A stretch of DNA of 64,000 nucleotides, taken from positions 62,001 through 126,000 of the forward strand of contig JADNRV010000032.1 of NCBI GenBank assembly GCA_015499995.1, given 5' to 3'. Both the position numbers and the translations under genes were made by a program. This document shows positions 22,450 to 33,868 of this stretch, in pieces (the first letter of the stretch is position 1; the number at the start of each line of letters is the position of its first letter). Source of the stretch: Flammula alnicola (Eukaryota; Basidiomycota; Agaricomycetes; Agaricales; Strophariaceae). A model generated the notes under the pieces. It ran no database searches, was not told the DNA's origin, and saw nothing but the letters and a program-made list of their open reading frames with translations.

Positions 22450-23430
22450 GACCATCGTGTACTTACGCATGACTTCATCTGTGTGACTTATCGTTTCAAT
22501 TCAATGTTACCTTTGTGAAGAGCTTCAAATTCCGGAAAGCTCAGGTAATAGGTATTACTACACATGCTGCAAGGATGACGTGTCAAGCCGGCTATGACCA
22601 TTCTAATATTTGTGCCACAATATCGGTATTTGGCAAAGTTGTGGGAGCGTTGAGAAATGTGTTTGGCATATCTGCCGAGCTGAATCGTCATGAATGAGCG
22701 GGTTCCTTGAGCCGCGTGGGCGTGGCGCTATCTACCAGGGATTGTCGATCATTTTGCTTATTTAAATTATCCATTGACTTGAATGACACTAAATATTTCT
22801 TCATGGCCAGTACTCATTTATTATGATTTAAAGCCCAGAAGATACAATGATGGATCACGCACAACTGGCTTCCAACATTCGATATTCAGCGTCCCAGAAG
22901 GCACCATCCAAGCTCCACCAAATAGGACATTTTAAGAGAGAACAAGAATCTCAGAACATCGGAAAAGAGGGTCTATCGTGAGATGACATGTCTGCTATTG
23001 GTTCAAGATACACAAAGATGACATTCACGAGAATTCGAACTTAAGAAGACGCGATTTTATTCAGACCAAATAAAGGTTCCTCGTATCGCGAAATACCAAC
23101 CAATTACACATTAGCATACGCTAATGACAGGCTGATACGACGACACGAGAGAATTCTATACTACGAACACACAGACGAGCATAATTGGCCGATAGCCGGT
23201 AAAAAAAAAACAGACCAGAAAACAGACAGGAAGACGGGCCAGACAAATCTAATGTTTAGAGATACGAAGATGAGAGACGGGGACGAGGAGAGAAGAAAAC
23301 TTTGTTTCCTTATTTAGTCGAGGGTTGAAGGGATGAAGTGGCATCAAGAGGATGTGGAAGGTGTAACGGAGAAGGGAGGAATGGAGTGGGAAGGGAGATA
23401 GCGATAGGGCAAGACATTGGGTGGGGTGGT
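22450..23430. other. Intergenic
   Basis: AT-rich sequence with a 10-nt A run near 23202. No supported gene. Confidence 0.4.
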
Positions 23431-23459
23431 GAGATAGTGTGAATCTGCGGGCAATGCTG

Positions 23460-23960
23460 TATTCGTGCTTGGGTTACTTGGCCATATTCTAAGACGGTCC
23501 GAGTGACGAATGGTTAACAGCGAGGGAGATTGAAGCGAGGCTAAACTCTGGCGACGGTGCTTCATTCGTTCTTGGGGGACTTGGCCACCTTTTCCTTAGT
23601 AAGGCGGACCGAGTGACAAATGGGCGAAGAGCTCTTCCGAGCACAGCTAATGCTCGAGGAAGCAGAGGGCGAGGAGGACAAGCAAAGGAATTAGAGGCAG
23701 GAATACGGGGGAATGTAGCGAGAGAAAAAATCGAAACTAAGCGGGGTGAACTCTGCCGATGGTGCTTCATTCGTTCTTGGGGGACTTGGCCGCCTTTTCC
23801 TTGGTGAGGCGGACCGAGCGACGAATGGGTGAGGAGCTGTTCCGAGCCGGGATTGTGCTCGAGGAAGGTGGGCGAGGTGGGGTATGCGGTGAGCTGGGGC
23901 GAGAAGACCGAGAATTGGAGGCGGGGGCAGGAATCGGAGGCGGGGGCATGGCGAGGGAAT
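23460..23960 (-). repeat. Three tandem partial copies of the 3' end of the neighbouring gene
   Basis: A block read on the plus strand as ttcattcgttcttgggggac followed by ttggcc and a gcggaccgagtgacgaatgg-type stretch occurs at about 23460-23513, 23559-23690 and 23764-23960. The last is the true end of the gene at 23767-25419 and encodes its RRSVRLTKEKAAKSPKNE tail. The other two lie downstream of its stop and carry substitutions. Confidence 0.75.
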
Positions 23961-25419
23961 CCGCGCTGAGCCTCCTGGTCGCGGGACGGAGCACTTCCTC
24001 CTCGTCTTCGTCATCATCACGAGCGCGTTTTTTGCCTTTAGAGCTACCGCTTCCACTTGCCCCGTTGATGTTTCCTTCTTCGATGTCCTCACTCGAAGAG
24101 CCAGCGGCGGGGATGAGGTTAGGAAGGGCGCGCCGTTCGTCGCAGTCTCTGTCGAACCTCCCCGGCCAGTCAGGGTCGGAGGTAGTAGGAGCAGGCGTGG
24201 AAGTACTAGGAGCAGGCGCAGAGGTGTTAGGAGCATGCGCGGAGGTGCTGGGGGGCACGGAGGTGGTAGGGGCAGGGGCGGAGGTACTAGGGGCGGGCAC
24301 GGAGGTATTAGGAGCAGGCGTGAGTGCTGATGCCACTTCGCGCGCGTTGAGTATCGCCCCTGCTTCGTACGGTGAATGCCACTCGACATGCCCACCAAAG
24401 TCTACCTCGATAAAGGACTGCGTGCGCTGAAGTGTCCTGTTACGGGGTAAGGGGCCGACGTGATACGTGAGGGGCTTGCGAGGGGGTGGAGATGGTCTAC
24501 GGGAACTGGAAGACGCGCCTGCAACGATTGTTAACTCTAGAAGCAGTGAAACTAGAAAAATGGAACATACGAGGAGGCGATCGACGTGAGGACGAAGAAC
24601 TGGGACCCGCTCGGGAGCCACTTGGACCAGGAGCACGATCATTGTCCTCGAAGAGGCGGCGCCTCTTCGAATCCTCGTTAACGGAAGCCGGTTCTACTTC
24701 GGAGTTGAAGCCTCTCTTGCGGGGCGATTTACTAGCAGCGCCGCCGGCTTCGTTGTCCAACGCGAATCTCGAGAAGTCGGGTTTCGGGTCCTGTTTCTTC
24801 GTATCGGCAGGTTGACGAGACGATTTGTTTTGAGAATCGTTTGCCGTGAGGCCGGCCAATCCAGCAACAGAAGGCCCCACAGTATTAGGAATAGAAACGC
24901 CCACATTTGCCTTCCTAAAAAAATTCGCAGCTGTCAACAAGGAGATCTAGAGTGAGTTCAGAGAGGCCAAATATTTACTTGGGGATAGGTTCCATGGGAG
25001 CTGGAGCGGCAATGTGCACAGTGGCATTATTAGCCCTGAAAGTGATTTCGTTTGTCAGAGGCAGGCGCACGAGCTTTCAAGATATCGGGTCACTCACTCT
25101 TCAAAGTCCATAAGACTGTTCAAAATCAACTCTCTGTTATAGTAAAATTAAAGCCCGTTTACCTATAATGTTGGGAAAGAGTCGCTTACTTCGATATAGG
25201 TATATCCTGTGGCTCGGCCGGTAGTGCCGACACCACATTCTTCAAAAAATGAAGGATTGGGGCGTCCTTCGTGTCGATTACAGAGGCCCATGTGTCCTGG
25301 TATGCGTCAGACTGAGCGATCAAGGTTCGCATGGTCCTGAAGATACGGTTCACATGCCCCTTCTTTATTAAAGGGGTGTCGAGAGCAGGTTGGTCGGAAG
25401 GCAAGTTGGTTGGGTTCAT
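23767..25419 (-). CDS. Putative nuclear protein, unknown function (divergent paralogue 1)
   Basis: Five exons (minus): 25419-25190, 25133-25098, 25035-24979, 24914-24571, 24518-23767. Phases agree and give 472 residues. An N-terminal helical domain (about residues 1-90: VNRIFRTMRTLIAQSDAY, ILHFLKNVVSALPAEP, then ELILNSLMDFEE on a 36-nt exon) is shared with the divergent gene at 26390. The rest is disordered: Ser/Pro-rich, a basic SKRRRLFED, a FGGHVEWHSPYEAGAIL segment and a PAPxTS repeat block. After that come KKRARDDDEDEEEVLRP and a basic C-terminus with RRSVRL. The basic clusters next to acidic runs look like nuclear localisation signals. I recognise no family; a nuclear role is inferred only from composition. 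Confidence 0.7.
24186..24322 (-). repeat. Minisatellite coding for PAPxTS repeats
   Basis: Imperfect units of about 21-27 bp (ggagcaggcgnggaggtnnta type) inside the last exon. They encode repeated AP-AP-STS and AP-TTS peptides. Such tracts change length easily. Confidence 0.7.
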
Positions 25420-26389
25420 GGCTGAGTACTGAGTACGCAAAATTTTGGAGAGTCGGAGAGTGTGATCTGTTAGTTCGATATTTACAAAGTGGGATGGGAG
25501 CTGTCAGAAAATCGAAGAGTACGCTTTTATAGGAAGGAGCTCGGGACGCGCTTGAATTCAGCTTGAGCGTGGCCCGTTATGCATGCGCATATGCGTATGT
25601 CCCGCTTTGAATAAAGCGGGCCATGGGCCATACATAGCCCATATCAATTGTGCCACCAAGCGGGCTGGCCCATCGCTTGTGACATAGCCACGAGAGGAGA
25701 ACAACGGCTTCCCCTTTCAGAAGAATAACTTTGCCTTAGGATACAGTTGCATCCGAGAGACCTCGGGAGACACACGTCCAAAAGAGACGTTCGTCGTTGA
25801 TATCCATGATCTCTGACCTCTCAAGTTGTCGGGGATGGGCAAGAGTCGACGTCGGAGTGATGTGAGTGGCACTGCCAAGCGCTAGCTCAGCGACGAAACA
25901 AAAAATAAAGTTTGTTACATAAGACAGTGTCCCCAGAAACATACGCAACCAAATACGCCACGAAAGCGCGCGACAGTCACGCGGCGCTCCTATTATAATT
26001 ACTAATATGTCTTCTTGCCATTTCATCCGACTTGACAACGATTACCGAGGTGCATGCAGTTTTTCATCGAGTTTTGGGAACTATTTTAGATGAAGACGGA
26101 CCGATTCCATATTATGCTCGACGTCGATTGTAAGCTCTGTGGATTAGATTATCCTCCCGTGCAATCAATTGGATAAGGTGTCAGAGCAATAGGACAACAA
26201 TAGAAAGCAGGCATCACAATACCTCAAATTTCAAAGCGGGCCACTTCCATGGATGATTGCGAAATGTGGAAGGAAAAGCGTGGGTAAGGCCATCTTCTAT
26301 AAACCACATTTCATGCCACTGAATTCATCCCAACTTCCTCCATCCCATCATAGCACATTCAGCATACTAACGCTTACCTGCAACCACCG
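25420..26389. promoter_or_regulatory. Shared divergent promoter region
   Basis: 970 bp between two head-to-head paralogues. It contains a hairpin CCCGCTTT-gaat-AAAGCGGG (25601-25620), a CGCATATGCG palindrome (about 25587-25596) and another AAAGCGGGCCA at about 26234. Each gene therefore has an AAAGCGGG word 150-200 bp upstream of its start. Function as a binding site is inference. Confidence 0.4.
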
Positions 26390-27987
26390 ATGGCACCCCT
26401 TGTCCTACCCTTTGACAAACCAATCCTTTCCGATCTTAATATCCCTGATACCAAGGAGGAACATGCATCCGCGATATTCAAGACAATCCACAAGTTGATT
26501 TCCGAATCTCAGTCATATGAAACGGACAGGGAAACAGAAATAACTGATGAAGACAAGCCGCTCTTACGCTTTATTAAGGATATCGTATCCGCTCTTCCTA
26601 CAGAGGCGCAAGAGGCGTCGTCTTCACAGTATGTATTAATTTTTTTCACTCTGACTTCGGAAAAGTTAAATGAACCATTTCTGTTACAGAGGCGTCATAT
26701 ACGAAAATATATGGAAATCCTTCGAGTCAGTTTTCTCTCTGGCCGCCTTGCCCTTGCCTAACGAACTTTCCTTTCTGTTTTTATAGGAAGGAGCCTATTG
26801 TAGTCTCGGAGAGCATTAACGCGGGTGCTCCTGTTCCTCCCCCTGTCCTACTTCAACGCGGAGAAGACACGCCCGTTGCAGTCGAACAAATTATCGCTCC
26901 CGGAAGCAATTTTATGTCGTTGAATCGAGAGAACGGATACAAGCAGAAAGATTACGAGTTCAGGATTTATCCCACTGACATGCCCACTATTGGGATCCCT
27001 CTCATAATGACTTTCGTCCCCGACCAACCCACTGAACCCGGCGCCCCCGCGCGATACCCACAGACCTTCGTTGTTGACGCCCACGGGCGTCCTACTCTTC
27101 ACAGCGGCAAATTTGACGAGACGAAGATTGAGGCCCTCTTCGCTGGAGTATTTACCACCGATAAAGGCACACTGGACAATAACGTTCCTCAACAACCGCC
27201 CACTGCTGTCATCGGAGATTCTACCTGTGAGACACCGAATGTCGATGACAATGACGACGACAAGAGTAACATTTCGGCGGCTGGAGAAAGTCCCACTTCT
27301 AGCAGCGGCAGCCGCATCGAAGATGGGGATCATAGTGGAGTCCAAGCCAGCTCGAGCTCCTTCCAGACTCTATCGATCCTATCACGATCCCAAGTTCTTG
27401 ATCTACCCGCTCTTGAGTCCTCGAGCATTGCTGGCACATCAGCCATGATCGTTGATGCCGACGCCGAGCTTGAGTACGTTGATGAGCCAAGTTTCGGCAG
27501 CACAATTCCAGCGACTACTGCTCCTGCAGCATCTGCTGATGTTGTCACTTCCCTTTTGCCCTCAACGTCTATGCCAGCCGGTTCCCCGCTTGCTTCATCG
27601 ACACCGCCTGAGATCTACCCCACACCGGCGTCGATTTCTAGTATACATCGCGCTACCGGGGAGAGCACTGGTCGTTCTCAGCAGACGCTGGTCAACCGCA
27701 GGAAACGTCCTCGTGACAGTCAAGGCGAGGATGAAGAAGAAATCCGTCGTCCAACCCAGAAGATGCGCAGCGCCGACCCAACATCTATTGTTCCTCCCGC
27801 CGTCCAGACACAGCGTCGCTCTGCTCGTTTAGCCGCAGCGAGCGCTTCCGCCACGCCCTCGGCGATGGCTGGTACACAACAACCGCCGCCTGTCAGTTCT
27901 TCGACTAGGACTTCCACATTACTTGGTTCGAGCCGGTTGGGACGAGTTTTCAAGAAAGCCAAGGCCGCCTTCAAGAAAAGAAAATGA
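26390..27987 (+). CDS. Putative nuclear protein, unknown function (divergent paralogue 2)
   Basis: Three exons: 26390-26628, 26690-26725, 26787-27987. Phases agree and give 491 residues. Exon 2 is 36 nt, the same length and phase as in the divergent paralogue. The N-terminal domain HASAIFKTIHKLISESQSY / LLRFIKDIVSALPTEA / VIYENIWKSFEK aligns with that gene. A folded-looking segment follows (EFRIYPTDMPTIGIPLIMTF, FVVDAHGRPTLHSGKFDE), then Ser/Asp/Pro-rich sequence. RKRPRDSQGEDEEEIRRP matches KKRARDDDEDEEEVLRP in the partner, then comes TQRRSARL. A very basic end (FKKAKAAFKKRK) suggests nucleic-acid binding or nuclear import. No family recognised. Confidence 0.75.
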
Positions 27988-28919
27988 ACGAACCCCGTCT
28001 CATGAGCTCAGTCTCTCTATTTCTTCTTCCCTTCCGTCTCAGTCGTCTATATTTCAGTTATTCTCCGACTCATTGACTTATGATCATTTTGCGTCCTATT
28101 TACTTTGATACATCCTGTCCCCATCTTATTCTCTCTTGGATTGGCTTCTTATTTCTAAGCAACGAAAAGTGTTTAGAATATTACACCACGCGTTAAAATG
28201 GCATATAAATCTTGTATAATCGACTGTCCAAGATCTTCAAAGAGCTGCCCAATTTCTAGTAATGTTCTTTAAGTTGAACGATGTCTGACAGCACGAATTG
28301 CCAGCCTATTTGCTGCAGGTTAAGATGATCCTCTCGAGCTCGTGATTTGGCCTTCACGTTACGTTGCGCCCCATAGCTCTCATCATGACGATTACAAGTC
28401 ACAAGTCGCCCTTGTCTTTCTGGTCAACAGAAATACCTCTGATCTTGGTCCTAGGTCATACAATTTGCATACAATGATAATTATGCATGTTGATCAGAAC
28501 AGATGGGAAAAGCTAGAGGACAAACTCCAAGAATGGCAGCTGCCTGCAGGCACACGGCTTCCTTCCGCATTCCATCACTTGCAGGCCGCCTGTCTTTAGC
28601 TGGCTTGAGGCTGGTAGGCTCCTCGGCGACAGGGACAAGCTGCGCTTCGAGTGTCTTAATTTGACCTGTAAGGAACAAATTCTCTGTCTTTACCGAACAA
28701 CAATGTCGTCTCGCCAAATCATGTCAACTTTCCTTGATAACTCTGAATCTTTTCGCAGAATTCTGTTTCGTGAAACGTCTGCCTCTCATTCACCTCCCTG
28801 ATGGTCTTCCAGATGCAATCGCCTCAACCTCCTGGTAGGAGCATGGCACGACTGTTATTAACACCTGTTCTGCCTGACCTACAATATATTGCCTTCTTTT
28901 CAGTGAGAGCTGATAAGCA
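27988..28919. other. Intergenic and 5' flank of the SLATT gene
   Basis: 3' flank of the divergent paralogue and upstream sequence of the next gene. Short open frames at 28342-28717 have no recognisable product. Confidence 0.35.
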
Positions 28920-30049
28920 ATGGACAACGATCGCCCTCAGGACCAATCTCAAAACGATTCTCTGCGCCTTATACAGACAGAATCTACACAAGCAGTGCTG
29001 GAGACACCTACTCACCCCGAGCAGCGCCAAGGGGTAAGTGCTGTCAACGTGGAGGACATGGCCCCAGAGTCGATCTTGATCAATACCGCGAGTGGGTCTC
29101 GTCGGATAACGAGATCTCTGTCGACTGCAGGGAACGACGATGAAGGCATACCCTCCCCCTCTGGCAACCCTTTGCCACCTATCCCTCAGCAAATATCGCC
29201 CCTTGGAGCGAGAATCGAACACCCTGATCCCAGGCTGAGATCGTTGAGCGTGCATCGAAACGGTTCTCTCGCGCCACCCTCTGGGATCGATTGGATAGTC
29301 CCCAGGTCTGAAAAGGTAGGCTATTAATCTATCCATATACTATTTTCACCTTTCAAAATCGCTATTTTAACAGGAAGCACGCGAAAGAACCGTCGGCGAA
29401 CGCCTAGAGCCCACCCTTAGCACGGCGAGACGGGAGAAAGACCAATATGCTTTCAAGGCGAAGGTGACCGCATACGCGCTGAATGCAGCAATCGGTATGC
29501 AGGTCATTCTTGGTGCTCTTACAACTGGTTTAGCCGTTGTAACGACTGGTCATCAGGTATGCGGCCTTGAAATTAAGCTGCTTTCTGGGGAGAGAAGAGA
29601 TACTGACCACAGATGTAGACACAAATTGCCACCGCCGTTCTTGGTAAACTCTTTCATCTTCCATCTCGCACTTCGTTGCTACTTCGAGTCAACCTCCATG
29701 CTCACTGATCTCATATTCTCAACAGGCGGATTTGCTACAATCGTCGCTTCCTACCTTGCCCGTGCACGCGGGTCGAACGAGCCCGAACTATCAATAGCGC
29801 GAGTGAAGGACTTGGAGCAATTTATCCGGGAATGCCAGGCCTTCATTATGGATCATGGACACGTCCTCGGCGACAAGTACGACGACGATTTGCGCCGATT
29901 CCGGGATCGATTTGAGGAGCTACTAGGGAACGCAAACGGGTGCGTATCTCTTAATTTACTCTAGAAAAGCTCCTCTTCCTGCGAGTCTAATGAACGGAAC
30001 TGTGTGTTGTATATTTCACAGAGAACGACGGTTATCACCGCCGGTGTGA
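28920..30049 (+). CDS. SLATT-domain protein (fungal SMODS/SLOG-associating 2TM effector type)
   Basis: Five exons: 28920-29315, 29374-29556, 29619-29643 (25 nt), 29726-29939, 30022-30049. Phases agree and give 281 residues. A disordered N-terminus of about 130 residues is followed by REKDQYAFKAKVTAYALNAA, a first membrane helix (about 167-188) and a second (about 194-212). Then comes SYLARARGSNEPELS and a helical DLEQFIRECQAFIMDHGH segment. This is the signature of the fungal SLATT domain, whose bacterial relatives are predicted pore-forming effectors in nucleotide-signalling conflict systems. In fungi the role is not established. No partner sensor domain (nucleotidyltransferase, SLOG, NLR) is encoded next to it. 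Confidence 0.85.
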
Positions 30050-30781
30050 TTTAATATTATTATTATCTTGGGCTTGTGGGAGTGCAGCCCCATTTCTTTC
30101 ATGTCAACCCTGTGCACCACCCGTCCAGCATGCATGTGTAAATTATTAATCATCAGTTATGAATCGGGGGAAAAATTATGGTGTTCATGTCCGTCTCCCG
30201 TGCACTGGTTATTTTAGTTCAATTTCACCAGTCCAGACCCACAAGACAGGAGGACCACCTCTTCGCTGCTTCCGTGAAGAGGATGCCCTAGAATAAGATG
30301 CATGTCCTTGCCGTTCTATCATTACGAATTAACCTGGGAAAATCTTCTTTGAACATTTCTTCTTTCATAACCTTTATTGAAAGGCTCTGCTGATCAATTA
30401 TCAGGAGAACACAATGCCTCAACGTTGGCCAATATATGCTGGCCTGAAGTCCGATGTACTTTGCAGTTGTGCCAGAATCCGGACTTGGGAACGACGAGGG
30501 AGGCTATCCGGATCCATTCGCCTAGTTGTCACCTTGTTCTTTCCATCTGCCCACACTGCTGCAACATGCTTAATTTGCATTATATTAATGCTAACGGCGC
30601 CTTGGCGCCAGACCCCGACTCCGTTTACACTTTTCTTCTTCCAGAAATCTCAGCCTTATTCATCTTTCACAACATCTACAGCTATCTAGTATTCCTCCAT
30701 GCGCAATTTTATTATTAATAATCTTTCTTGTTCGTAGGTTGTTTTGTCTTTGTTGCGCTTCGTTTTTGGTTGGGAGAGAGT
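30050..30781. other. Intergenic
   Basis: 3' flank of the SLATT gene and AT-rich sequence. Short open frames at 30377-30718 not supported. Confidence 0.35.
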
Positions 30782-31251
30782 CCTAGGGATTGTCAGGGGT
30801 AACCCTGGGGTATTTCAGCTGTACCCTTACCCTTACCCACCAAAACCCTTACCCTCCACCAGGGGTAAGGGTTTTGAGGGGTTTGGGTAAGGGTTTCTGA
30901 AAACCCAGGGGTATTTAATATTTTGGAGGGTATACCTATTAAAATTGATTGAAAACTCTTTTAAAAATTATTTACTACTCAATTAAATTAAATTAATTAG
31001 TTGACTGTGTTATTTACAGTGTTATCTTGTACAGTAAGCCAAGTTTGGAGACAAAATTTTGTAAAAAGATATAAAATAAATGTTTTTTGGACATCTTTGG
31101 TGTGCAAAAAAATCAAAAAATTTCTCTTGGCAATACCCCTGACCCCTGGGTAGGGGTATTCCAAGGGTACAGAAATCTCAACCCTTACCCTTACCCCAGC
31201 ATACCCTACCCAAAACCCCTGCGGGTTTTCAAACCCCTGACAATCACTAGG
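30782..31251. mobile_element. MITE-like 470-bp inverted-repeat element with telomere-like subterminal motifs
   Basis: The ends cctagggattgtcaggggt (30782-30800) and acccctgacaatcactagg (31233-31251) are inverted repeats with one mismatch over 19 bp. Just inside each end lie repeated CCCTTACC/GGGTAAGG words and short palindromes. The centre is AT-rich and has no open frame. The CAGGGGT core resembles hAT-type ends, but no clean target duplication was found, so the class is open. Confidence 0.65.
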
Positions 31252-32776
31252 AGAGACGGGAGATACATTTCGAATTTACTTCAAGCAGGATTGTGTTTGG
31301 ACATCAACCATTGAGGAATTTCATTGGCTAACCACGCAAAATTTTCAACGCTTTGACCAGCATCAGAATTTTGGCGAAAAAAGACTCTTCACGACAGAAC
31401 AGCGCTTAAAACAGGAACTTTCCACGTCAGAGCACAGAAATTGAATAAATTGTGAGTGATGAGAAATTTGAAAGGTCGGAGCTACCCATTTCACATATGT
31501 CCTGGCCCCATTTGCTGATAAGTGTCATTTTTTAGAGGGTAAGATGATAGCTGAGATCATCCTGAAACCAGGAAGTGCACGATTGGGACGTCAAGAAATA
31601 TTCAACATATAGTTCAGGATGGTATAATGGATCATAAAATTTTGGGTATTGATTTATATTGTGGAGAAAGTCGTGAGATGGACAATGATAATCGTCGAGA
31701 ACACGAGGTACTCTCGACAGCGACTTGTTGAGAAACATAGGATTGCGGCTATGAATACGGTGTCAAATGGGCTATCTTGCATAGGTTCAAATAACATCTC
31801 ACGGAATTTTATCACAGCAAATAAGGTGGTTGAGGTTCACAGAAGTGATGTCTTCAAAGTCAGACAGTGAAACAATGATATATGAATTCAGGGCCTTCAG
31901 TCAGTGCACGATGGAAGTCTGGAAGAGGACCTGTTTAGCATGCGGCGCATTTGAATAAACTGATCGCTTACGCACGAGTTGTCTATTCAAGGGGCAGAAA
32001 GTGTCGCCTGGCAGTAACGGACGCGGCATCTGCCAAAAGCCTCACCTATGTAGCCTAGATATCCTATTGAATACCTGGTTGGGACAATGTTCCAGCTTTA
32101 AAATCGGGCTATGAAATGTCTTTTAAATTTTATTTGAGAAAGAAGGAAAGCAATGGTGGGGAAAGGAAACGATTGTCGATGGCGTTCAATTGGAATTCGT
32201 AGGAACAAACAGATCACGAGCTCGATTATATAACTTTGATTTTCTCACGGCTTTACAAGCGTTTTGGCTGGGAGGCCGGACGTTTGTGAACGACAGAACC
32301 CTCCTGTCCTTCGGACAGAGTCGGGGATAGTACGAAGGCTCGAGTGGGAAGCGAAGAACTCTGACTGAATCATTACCTGGCCATCGCTCGGCCTGAAGGC
32401 TGCCACTGTTGAGCCTCCGAAGAGCTTCCTGTGCATTAAGCGCCCAAGAGGATGCGCTGTCGGGGCCTCCTAACTTCCGAAGGCATGCCAGTGGGCTGGT
32501 GAAGTATCAATTTATATTTTCTTAATAACAGGTCAAAAATTGAATTACGCGCCGCGCGACGCGGTAAGATGATTGGTGATCACGTGATTATATTCCCATC
32601 TGCCGCCCTTTTGAGCAAGCCTTTGAGTTCAACATTTTGGCCACTGGGTGACACCGACATTAGTCTCAGCTTTCCATTCAACAACGAGCCTCCTCATTAT
32701 CGAACTCATACGCCGATTACGCTGCTCTATCGGCTGGTATATTGCTATAACAAACGGCTAGAAATCACCTTGAACC
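31252..32776. other. Intergenic
   Basis: No gene supported. An open frame on the minus strand at 32245-32436 was considered too weak. Confidence 0.35.
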
Positions 32777-33661
32777 ATGAAGAACAAGAACAAGCAAACA
32801 AAGTTTCCTGTGGTGAGTAAGTTTCAAGTTGACTCTGGTCCACTCGGGTCCTCGACGCGAAATCTAATGAATCGTTCTTGCCTGGATTATCTTACTGCGC
32901 TCGATATGACCTCTTCAGGCGCGGATAAAGAAGATTATGCAGAAAGATGAGGAGGTCGGTAAGGTGGCTCAGGCTACACCAATTGTGATATGTACGTGAT
33001 TATGCTTTGTCACTATCTTCAAAACTTCTAATTGTCATGAACCTACACGCAATTCTAGCAAAAGCACTGGAACTATTTTTGGGTCTCATCATCGAGCAGT
33101 CGAGCAAAGTAACGACAGAACGAGGGTCAAAGAAAGTCGAAGTATACCACTTGTGAGTCAACGCCAATAACTTCCCCATGGCTCTCGGGATCTTAACGTT
33201 GTTCAATCATTTCCCCTTCTATTTTCATCAGGAAACACGCAGTCGAGACTACGGAGACGCTTGATTTTCTCAAGGAGCTCGTGCAGGACATCCCCGATCC
33301 GTCTGCTGGAGGCACGATTGATTTCGAGACCGAAAATGCTGAGGGTAGGAAAAAGCGAGGCAAGGGCAAGCGGGCCGCAACAGACCCGAACGCGCCCAAG
33401 AGGCGGAGGAAAAAGAAGGGCGATCCTGAGCCTGCTGGAGAAGAAGACGACACGCCTGGTGGCAGCAGAAGTGGCGAGATGAAGACCCTACCTGAAGATC
33501 AAGAAGAGGATGCGGAGATGCAGGACGATCAGGACGAATACGACGAAGATGAAGAGCCGCGGCCTGCTGGTGGATCTTCTTCCTATCGACCTAGAAGTCC
33601 GAGCCAAGGTGAAGATGACGATTGGAAGGACGATAAGCCTTTCATGCCTCGAACAAAATAA
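32777..33661 (+). CDS. BUR6: NC2-alpha (DRAP1/Bur6-type) histone-fold transcription regulator
   Basis: With NC2-beta it forms negative cofactor 2, which binds TBP on promoters and controls preinitiation-complex assembly. Exons 32777-32812, 32919-32991, 33059-33152 and 33232-33661; phases agree and give 210 residues. The histone fold (about residues 8-85) reads KFPVARIKKIMQKDEEVGKV, then ATPIVISKALELFL, a variable turn, VEVYHLKHAVE and DFLKELV. It shows the ARIKKIMQ and VISKALELF signatures of the CBF/NF-Y-like subclass. The C-terminal half is a basic cluster (PKRRRKKKG) followed by a strongly acidic tail. The first exon is only 12 codons, and the start is fixed by the conserved KFPV just after it. 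Nuclear. Confidence 0.93.
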
Positions 33662-33868
33662 TACCCACACTCCGATGTGTTACAAATATAATATATTCGT
33701 GTAATTTAGATCGATGTGTAGCAATCTGTGTTCAAATTCGAGAGCTTTTTGGTTGTTGATCATGCATTGTGCTTATCAGATTCGTATCTGATAAATTGCG
33801 TGGTCCGACAACAGATGAAGCATGGAGAGTTCTCGTGGCCTCCTTATTTGTATTCTCGGTTGTTGCGT

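Noticed and set aside
22515..22697. Short overlapping open frames on both strands
   Set aside because: Near-palindromic overlap of two short frames with no splice support or family.
23759..24430. Plus-strand open frame of 223 codons, Gly/Ala-rich
   Set aside because: Antisense to the last exon of the 23767-25419 gene; an effect of its GC-rich repeats.
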